Shown: one piece after another, positions 56,401-64,000 of the stretch
How positions within the stretch are numbered: the stretch's first letter is position 1
How the letters are laid out: the number at the start of each line of letters is the position of its first letter
Source: Gordionus sp. m RMFG-2023
Lineage: Eukaryota > Nematomorpha > Gordioida > Chordodea > Parachordodidae
DNA: 64,000 bases
Direction of reading: 5' to 3'
Assembly: GCF_954871325.1 (NCBI RefSeq)
Contig: NC_088779.1
Location: 24,352,869 to 24,416,868 of the forward strand
The notes under the pieces: model-generated
What the model saw: the letters and a program-made list of their open reading frames with translations, nothing else
Told to the model about the DNA's origin: nothing
Databases searched by the model: none
Program-made: the position numbers and the translations under genes

Positions 56401-58144
56401 TTTTTATGCCATTAAAAGGTGAAGTTGTCCAAGAATATTCCCGACTAAATCCCTTTCGAAACCGGTCCTATTTTTTTTGGTCCAGATTGCTTGTTTTATA
56501 ATTTATAAGAATCCAATACCTTGATATAAATTTTATACACTTTTTTTATAGAGTTTTAGATTTCCGTAAAACGCCTATAACCGTTGGTAGAAGATTCAAT
56601 TTATTTGATGATTTTCTAAAGAACGATCGATATAAAATTATAAAAGACGTCACCCAAAATGGTTAAATATTTTTTTAATATTATTGTATTGAAGCTATGC
56701 CCAAAATCTTTTTCTTAAAGTATCAAAAAGTTTCACTTTCGCAAATTTTAATAAAATCATATATTAAATTTTAAAATTTATAAAATAAATTAGAATTATA
56801 TTTAAGTCATGTTTTTATTTTTAAAATGGCTTACTCATTTATTTTCATTTAAAGTTTCGAAAGTTTGGGAATTTAATTTTTTTTTACATTTTGAACATAG
56901 CCTAACAAATAATTTTGTAATTTGATAGAAAAATTGGAAGATAGTTATTGTTTCCGATTATTCAAGGGTAAAAAAAAGAATAAACGATTAGAGTCAAAAA
57001 AAATTTGCACGGAGTCGGGTGGCATGATCGAAGGAGCTATGATAATGTGGTTACCACTTCCATTAGGAATAATCAAAAACCCATGGCACCCAAAATCTTG
57101 GCGGAAGGCCAATAAAAACTGTGATGGATATCAAATGTACAATTCAATTTTTTTTTTAAACTTATATTTTGAGATTTAAAAAAACAAATTAGAAAGTAAC
57201 TAATTCATCGTTTCTTTCAAACCAATCGAGTATTTTATTCGTAATTTTGCCACTGAAATACAGAATTCTTTCGATTAGTATTCATTTTTGAATAGATCAC
57301 CGTCGAAGATATCATTATCAAATTTGGGTGTCCGGGTCAATAAAATTTTAAGTTTCATTCTAATTTTTAAAAAAAAATGATTATAGGTACGATATATCTA
57401 ACGAATATTGTTTGAAAAACGTGGATATGATCATCAAACAAAATGATGAGGGGTTGTACAAGAGAAGTCAGCTGACCATTTTGATGGATATTATTGATAT
57501 GGCCATATACGACTTTTTATTGGATAATATCGACCGTAGTAGTTTCGAATATTTAAAGCATGAAGATAAGAAAAAAAATGGATTCATGCCTAGGACACAT
57601 GATGCGATCCCAATTTCGTTAATCATGATAGATTCCGGAAATTGGTAAAAAAAAATGATTATCGGAATTTTAGAACATGGACTAAAAATAGAGATTCTAT
57701 TTTCGTTCTTGAACTATTTTTATAAAAGCCGTTTTGAATATTCTGATTACTAGTTCTGCCAAACTCAGAATATTTTATATTTTGATTTAATCTTTCTTTT
57801 AGTTTTCCAGATCCAAATGTAGACACGTTTACAACATTGGCCCCGTTATACCAATGCTGCAAGTAAATATGTGGATAATTACATAAATAATGTTTATTTT
57901 AAAATTTAATATTATAAAAAAACCTATTCTCGTCAGACTTCGCCGATCAACATACGAAAGATTAAAACTATTGAAAAATGGCCGTTTTATAAAATCGTTT
58001 AACCTATCCTTAAGTGAAGACATGTTGCATCCATTCCTAACAGCACCTTATTGGATCGCCTTAGAAAGGAGGTACAATGCCGTGATGTCAGTCATTCAGG
58101 ATTGGTGCTTCACTAAATTCGAAGAAAGTAACGTATTACTTTAA
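53472..58144 (+). CDS. FAM20B: FAM20-family secretory-pathway kinase, closest to FAM20B (xylosylkinase), seven exons; start not found
   Basis: FAM20B phosphorylates the xylose of the proteoglycan linker in the Golgi. Exons: about 53472-53793, 55256-56360, 56552-56661, 56929-57136, 57387-57644, 57803-57862, 57937-58144; phases close. The first begins with a signal-anchor-like stretch (YSFFTISAFVIVFAAFF) with no in-frame ATG, so a small 5' exon is missing. An acidic, low-complexity segment (EEEDEEDEYDMEEED, exon 2) precedes the kinase core. Core: KVLFKPKRLLM (ATP Lys), FQCEIMSYHLSRVLDFRKTP (the Glu), GGMIEGAMIMWLPLPLG (FAM20B-like rather than FAM20C-like), LMDIIDMAIYDFLLDNIDRS (catalytic Asp), LIMIDSGN (metal Asp), LAPLYQCCK, LRRSTYERLKLLKNGRF. 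The inner pair of cysteines in the usual FYGxCxxxC loop is replaced by a Lys-rich loop (CFRLFKGKKKNKRLESKKIC). The symbol is by similarity; kinase activity is inferred from retained residues. Confidence 0.85.
53794..55255 (+). other. 1.5-kb intron 1 of the FAM20-like gene
   Basis: AT-rich, with nothing recognised. Short open frames here lack family similarity. Confidence 0.6.
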
Positions 58145-58148
58145 TAAA
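58143..58148 (+). terminator. AATAAA overlapping the FAM20-like stop codon
   Basis: CTT TAA TAAA: the hexamer begins at the second base of the stop codon. Confidence 0.55.
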
Positions 58149-59279
58149 AAAGGGTATTGCGCGTAGTCAATGAATATGATTATAAGTTTTAATAAACCTG
58201 GACCGAGATGGAAGCATAAAATAAATGTTATTTGAATGTTTGAAAATTTTAATATTACATATAAAAACATATAGTATGTAATTATTAAATATAAATAGAC
58301 AATCACATGATCGTTTTTATTTTATTAACTATATATCAGAAGTGTTTCGATATTTAATTTATTTTACCAATATCTCATTCCAATATTATTTTTAGTTCCC
58401 TTATGAGAATAGCATGTTTATCGAATCAAATAAATTTATAACTTCATTATATAATAAAAAATTACGAATGAATTTCAGGCTGGGATAACCTTGGGCCAGC
58501 TGCTTAAATTACTCGAAAATTTTATAAAAACCCTAAATTTAAAAAATTAAGTATTTGTATCGGATCGATAGCTGGCATCTGTATTGGCTAAAAAATGGTA
58601 TCTGTAAACCTATTCTACATATTATGCCTTTGGACAAAACCTGATTCTTAATTGGTAATAGCAATACTATTAGGCAAGTTAATTAATTTATATAAGAAAT
58701 AAGCAGTTGATGTAATAGATCCAGGTGACAGTGATGGTCAATGATATGATGTCATTTGATAATTATAGGGTTCTAATACCACTTTAGATTGAATTTATGT
58801 TCGAATCTTATCCTTAGGGTCTCCTTCATCAATAAAGATAGTTCTTAAAATTTAAACCAAATGGCAGAGCGTTTTAAAAATCGTTTTGTAAAAATAGGGA
58901 GAGGAAACGAATGAATTGAAATTTCAGAGTAACCACATTTTCAACAGCATAGTCCCCTATCATTTTTATATTTTAGTCCATAGATAGGTGGGGGAGGGGG
59001 GGGGTCTCAACATTGTTGATTTAAGGTCAAGAGGACTCTTGGAAAAATGGGTATTTCAATAGCATAATGTAGATCAATATAATATGATAATAGTGTAAGT
59101 TTAGCATTAATTTAAAACAGTATAATTATAAATTCATTTTTATATATTTATATTATATAGTCTCGAGCATTAACGAATTTAATAAAACTCTTTTACAAAA
59201 AAAATATACCCTAAAATCTATATATACATTCATAATGCTATATGTCCAAATATAATTAAAATGAGTTGATATTTTTTTA
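58145..59279. other. Convergent intergenic region FAM20-like / RBM42
   Basis: 1.1 kb, AT-rich, with a G-rich patch (GGTGGGGGAGGGGGGGGG near 58988-59004). No gene seen. Confidence 0.5.
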
Positions 59280-59281
59280 TT
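59276..59281 (-). terminator. AATAAA overlapping the RBM42 stop codon
   Basis: Minus strand CTT TAA TAAA, exactly the arrangement of the FAM20-like gene. Confidence 0.55.
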
Positions 59282-61716
59282 AAAGTGCTCTAATTTGATT
59301 GACCAATTTTTGTTTTTCTTTATTCTTTTTTCTAACAATGTCCAAGTTTCTTTCCCTCCAACAACTTTTACGTAATTTCACGGGTCTTCCACCGACGTAT
59401 TTTCCTATAAAAAAAATTTAATGAAATTAAAATTTGGTTTTGTTAACATTATTATTTATTTTTTCTCTTCTTTAAAAAAAGGAAGAAATATATTAGTTTA
59501 GAGGCACCCCTTAAAAACTGTTTTATATTTCCCTCTTTTCCAGAGAACAGAATGCAGAGTTCTTAAAAAATACTTCCAAAAATATATCTAGATAAATAAA
59601 CTTTTTATAAAAATGTATCTCTAGATACAAATAATACATTTTTGTATCTTGATCCTTGATAAAATATCCATAAAATACAATATTTTAAGGTTATTTTAAT
59701 ACTTAAATTTACGTGGCCCACAAGGGTACATAGAATATGACAGATTACGTTGTAAGATTAATGATTTTTACTAAAACAAAAAAAAAGCAATTTTTTCTTA
59801 ATTTTTTAATAAAAATTTATGTATCTATATTATATTAATTTACTAATCTAAAATGCAACTAAATTTCACTCTTTTAGGCTATAATATTTTTTCGAATAAA
59901 ATAAAGTGTTCTATAACGTACCCCGTTTGAACCCGATCTTAATTTGCTTTCCTACTTCTCTTACGCTTTAAAAAAAATAATATTCTACATTTATCGCGTG
60001 CCGCCATCCCTAATAATCGTCTAGCCAATTAAAACCAAAAAAAACAACTAACCGTTCATTTCCTTCATAGCTTTGGCGTAATCTAAGGCGTCTTTAAAAC
60101 TGACAAAACCGAAACCCTTAGTTTTATTGTTCCTCTTATCGCGAATAACTTTGGACCTTTGAAAAGAAGGGTACTTGTTAAACGCTCTGGCTAACACTTC
60201 GTCCGTCACTTCATTCCCCAAATCTCCACAAAATATCCGATAATCATCTGTAAATAATTATCAAGATTATGGTTGAAAATATTTTATTTTGTAAAAAAAT
60301 TTTTATAACAATAAATATAAGAGGATTTGGGAAGAAATTTTTTCTTGGAAAGACTATTTTTTTTCTTCATATAATTTTATAAATTTTGAAAAAAAACCAG
60401 CCTGATAAAAATTTCTATAAACAGAACGTAGATTAGAATTCTTTAAATTGTGGATAGTATAAAACCATGTATTAAAACTAAGAAGATCATATGTTTTGTA
60501 AATATTTACATTTGCAATATAAATCAAATGGTTATATTAAAATTAGTAATAGTGCCCATCTTTTATTCCATCCTTTTTCTACCACATAACAGTAATTAAT
60601 ACATAAAATAAGATATAAGAAAATTTATTACTATGAAATAACTCTTAAAAACATTGACATTAGAGAGATGTAGGATACCCGGATTTAGCAGCAGACTCTT
60701 TAGCGCACAGAAATTTTTGAATGAATAATTTAAATTTTTTTTAAAAAATAATAAGCTATAAGTAAAGACGTGTGATAAAGCTCATAGTCGGCACACTAAC
60801 AAATTTATTTAGATAAATAAATTAAAAAAAGATCTAGTACTAACTTGGATCCCAATCCAGCAAAGATGCGTCCATCCAACAAGCACCAGCAGAGTATCTA
60901 ACAACAATTTTGCTCTTTTTCGGCTGTTCGGCTCTGTAAGTTGAAGAGGTTCCAGCCAGGGATCTGACGGCTCTTTTCTTTTTGCCCTTCTTCTTTTTTT
61001 TCTTTTCTCCTGTATCCTTATTACTGTCTTCCTTTTTCTTGGTACTGCTATTCACGATATTAGTTATGTTATTATTATCCCTCTCCTTTTCATTAGAGGG
61101 GATAACTGGCTTGAATTCGCCCAATTTAGCAGAGCTCGCATTTTTAATATTACTATCAAGGTTTCCCCTAACGCTGCTAACGTTCATAGGTTTGATAACG
61201 ATGTTTTCTTTAGTCGACGTCGGCAGCGAAGAGTGGTAAATGGATGTTGTTGACGTAGGAAATGGCTTGGACATTTTGGTCACGAGTGAGTAAGCTACGG
61301 GGTTAGATTTGGAGAGAGACTTAGGTAACAATAAACCGATGGAAGACTTAGGGGGAGAATGTATAAAAATGGGATTATTAGCATTATTATAATCAAAATT
61401 TTAAATGCCAACCAATACATGTAAGAGGTTGTACTATCTCACTTTTTAATCGAAACTTTTCCCAACGTATAAGGCTGCGGGAAAGGGTAATTATTTTTAA
61501 TATCAGCTGGTCATAAATTAAATTAAATGTGGTCAAAATTTAGAAACTCCTCTTATGTCTAAAGGACTAAAAGGACTAATGCAAGATTGTCTTGTTTCAG
61601 TCCAATAAAAGATATAAATTTCTAACCCGATTTTCGGCCTTTGGAATATCGTATTTAACAGAAGGTGCCGCTAATATAACTTTAGATTCTTGTTCAACTA
61701 CTTCAGAACTTGTAAC
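59280..61716 (-). CDS. RBM42: RNA-binding protein 42 (RBM42), C-terminal four exons, N-terminus uncertain
   Basis: RBM42 is a nuclear/cytoplasmic RRM protein associated with hnRNP K and the spliceosomal tri-snRNP. Minus-strand exons: 61716-61627, 61346-60845, 60247-60053, 59404-59280, phases consistent. The RRM begins LLDWDPNDYRIFCGDLGNEV, with RNP-2 as RIFCGD and RNP-1 as KGFGFVSF. The tail GKYVGGRPVKLRKS, then WRERNLDIVRKKNKEKQK, is almost word for word the animal RBM42 C-terminus. The region before is low-complexity (Ser/Asn/Lys; a polylysine run near 61000), with VILAAPSVKYD resembling the conserved pre-RRM segment. A further upstream exon may lie at about 61800-61900 (TGGVPNRPFGAMHLGQ), but its phase does not join. 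The start codon is therefore not assigned. The stop overlaps AATAAA. Confidence 0.92.
59405..60052 (-). other. RBM42 intron, nothing recognised
   Basis: 648 bp of AT-rich sequence between the RRM exon and the last exon. Confidence 0.6.
60248..60844 (-). other. RBM42 intron, nothing recognised
   Basis: About 600 bp of AT-rich sequence immediately upstream of the RRM exon. Confidence 0.6.
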
Positions 61717-62979
61717 CTTGAAGAAGAAAAATAACATATATATTATTATGAGATGTTTTATAGGACAAAAAAATTATATTCTATTCATATTATATATATA
61801 TTGCTCCTAAGGAGGACAAATACTGTCCTAAATGCATCGCCCCGAATGGCCTATTTGGGACGCCTCCAGTTACAGGATAGCGTTTTCTTAAAAATGTCAA
61901 ACATCTTTTTAAAAAATAAATATCCTATTACAAAATTATTGGATCGCCAGCATTTAAAAATTAAATCGAAGCCCGGCAACCCGCCATTTCTTAGTCAAAG
62001 CCAACATGAATGACTATAATCGGTGCACACATGCTTTTATACCACTTAGAGAAAATTAAATTTTGTCATCAATAAATTATAATAAAAAATTATCTGTTTA
62101 TTTTAGTTATTTATATAAGAGACATTCAATCCATCAAATAAATTATCCAAAGCCATACCTACTCCTTCCTCAAAAAAAAAATACTTTTCAAGATCATAAA
62201 TAAATTCTTTAAATATTAAACATAAGGTATTGGCTTTTCAACTTATATTGTAAATATTAAGAATATTTTCAATGGACTAATGATTAAGTATTATTTCTCC
62301 TAAGCTTGAAAATTTGCTTATCTATTCATTAATCCTATAACTATACATATAAAAATTTGAGGGAAAAAAATGCTGATTTGATTTTATGACCATTTCCGAA
62401 TTTCTATTTCCAATTGATATTAAAATCTTTTCACAATATCTAACATTATATAACTTTAAAGGCCCACCAAGGCTATATAAAAAAATACAAATGGCGCTTC
62501 TAGCTCAATTAAAGATATTCAAAATTAAATGGAGTATATTTTGCCCAAAATGACCCATTTTCCCACATTTAGAGGCCCATGAAGCCGCTATTTAGAGTTG
62601 GAGGTAAAGATTTTATTTTTTTCTTAGTTAAAATATATACAAACTCTTGTAAAAATTTTAAAAATATCTTAGGTCAGATTGAAAATAGTGTTTTTTTTGT
62701 TGATTTGTCATAGAATTCAATCCCAATATGTATCTTTTCGCAAGTCTAATTACCAATGATGAAGTTTTAGGAGGAAAAGAAATGTATAAAGGGGGAATAA
62801 AGTAAAATTAAATGAAAAAAGATTTAGAGGTTAAGTATACATAAATGTGGTGAAACCTAAAAATCAATATAACTTATCATAATTGGCTAAAATAAATAAA
62901 AGTTTTAGGTGGAGAATAAATATATATATCTATGTAAATATATAAAAAATATTATATTTAAAAAATATTGGGTTACAAG
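61717..62979. other. Probable RBM42 5' region and intergenic DNA
   Basis: May contain RBM42 5' exons (candidate near 61800-61900 and GC-richer sequence to 62010). From 62020 to the hAT end the sequence is AT-rich without recognisable features. Confidence 0.4.
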
Positions 62980-64000
62980 CAGGGTTGCCATGTCTCCCCC
63001 CATCAGTGGGAGTCTCCCACAATTTTTTAGTTTACCCACATACATCTCACTCCCACAAAACTCCCACAAAAAGCTCCCACAATTTTTTAATTTCTCCCAC
63101 AATTCTTTTTTTAGCATTTTAATGTTTTTAAATATTTAACGACTCCAAAATAGTGCTAACTTTACTTGTGGTAGGACAAAAATGAGCAAGACTATCACAA
63201 ATGTGTTAGGACCTGAATTCAAGAGGTCAATTCTAGACGAATTGAAAGAAGGACATCCATATGCTATTTTAACAGAGGCATCAAATAAGGGAAATATTAA
63301 AACATTTCCCCTGATCCTTCGCTATTTCAACAAGAATAAGGGCATTTCTATAAAACTATTGAAATTTTTTTCATCCGATAGTGAAAAATCCAACGATATA
63401 GCTAACCACATAATGGTAAATATAGCTGATTCAGGGTTATCAATGAGTTGCATGTCAGCTTTCTGCGCTGATAATGCCTCTGTAAATTTTGGTAAAAATC
63501 AAAGTGTATTTACCGAATTGAGGCAGCACAATAATGAATTAATACCAATTGGCTGTATATGCCATATACTGCATAATTCTTGCAAGAAGGCAATGAATGT
63601 ACTATCTGTAGATGTCGAAGTAATTGTGATTAGTTCATCAATTAAAAGAGTCACTGAATAAAAGAATTGGTGGAGTGGTTTGATTTGGAATGGTGAGAGT
63701 TGTTGCGATATGTACCTATCAGGTGGTTATCATTAATACCTGCCATCGAGAGAATTTTAAAATTTTACGAACCCTTAAAGAAACTTCTTAAATAAAGATT
63801 TTAAAAGCTGTCATAAAATTTTGAAAAATTTTTTCGAGGATAAAATATCAGAAGCATATTTGGGATTAGTTTCACATGTAGGAAATCTACTTCATGTAGT
63901 TAATATTCAGTTGCAATCAGAAGATTCTTTATTGATAAAGATTCACAAAATCATGCTACAGCTCTGTTCATCTCTACAGTTAAAAATAGATAATAAATTT
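62980..64000 (+). mobile_element. hAT-type DNA transposon, left end and part of a broken transposase; right end outside the window
   Basis: The left terminus CAGGGTTGCCATG is a common hAT inverted-repeat form, preceded by GTTACAAG (62972-62979), the expected place of an 8-bp target duplication. Subterminal DNA has repeated TCCCACAA motifs (63000-63105). The transposase-like frame at 63182-63661 has EASNKGNIKTFPLILRYF, SAFCADNASVNFGKNQSVF and GCICHILHNSCKKAM, typical of the ZMYM6/ZNF862-like (DUF4371) hAT group. Similarity then continues in other frames (VEWFDLEW, RWLSLIPAIERILKFYEPLK, LGLVSHVGNLL), so there are at least two frame disruptions after 63640. No zinc-finger BED domain is seen upstream. 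Confidence 0.82.

Noticed and set aside
60982-61239. Plus-strand open frame of Phe/Leu-rich residues
   Set aside because: Antisense of the Lys/Ser-rich RBM42 exon.
1-64000. CRISPR arrays, bacterial operons, rRNA genes
   Set aside because: No direct-repeat/spacer arrays, no ribosome-binding-site-led gene clusters and no rRNA segments were seen; gene structure is clearly eukaryotic.

Overview
This window is AT-rich nuclear DNA (roughly three quarters A+T by eye) from an invertebrate animal. Every recognisable host gene belongs to a metazoan or eukaryotic family: SLC6 transporter, STAR/KH RNA-binding protein, SEC61 beta, STAM, a receptor-type tyrosine kinase domain, BTB-Kelch, FAM20-type secretory-pathway kinase and RBM42. 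All are split by GT-AG introns. Intron sizes fall into two classes: many of 36-70 nt and a few of 1-5.5 kb swollen by repeats. I cannot assign a phylum.

Layout, left to right. 1-1884: first coding exon of an SLC6 transporter (minus), the rest running off the left edge. 1885-11236: gene-free, repeat-rich. 11237-13666: three-exon STAR/KH gene (plus). 17393-23244: a structurally complete but decayed Ty3/gypsy LTR element with 5-bp target duplication. 25773-26191: SEC61B (minus), head-to-head with STAM (26481-32339, plus; 13 exons). 32707-40041: tyrosine kinase domain gene (minus) whose 5.5-kb intron carries an antisense LINE (34350-37330). 40492-50784: 15-exon BTB-BACK-Kelch gene (minus) with a cysteine-rich linker. 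53472-58144: FAM20B-like kinase (plus), convergent with RBM42 (59280-61716, minus). 62980-64000: left part of a hAT transposon, cut by the window edge.

The exon models were built by hand. They require GT-AG borders, matching codon phase at every junction and family similarity; phases close across all 13 STAM exons and all 15 Kelch exons. No operon-like organisation or shared pathway is evident, but SEC61B/STAM and FAM20B belong to secretion and membrane traffic.

Intergenic DNA and long introns are seeded with small foldback elements. One family with TA target sites has about nine copies, a second CCGG-rich family with AGACCTGCAG ends has about six, and there is one clear nested insertion. 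Points most worth a second look are the zinc-ribbon-like insert in the BTB-Kelch protein, three genes whose stop codon overlaps AATAAA, the foldback families, the lost inner cysteine pair of the FAM20-like kinase, and the unusual first and last coding segments of the LTR element.
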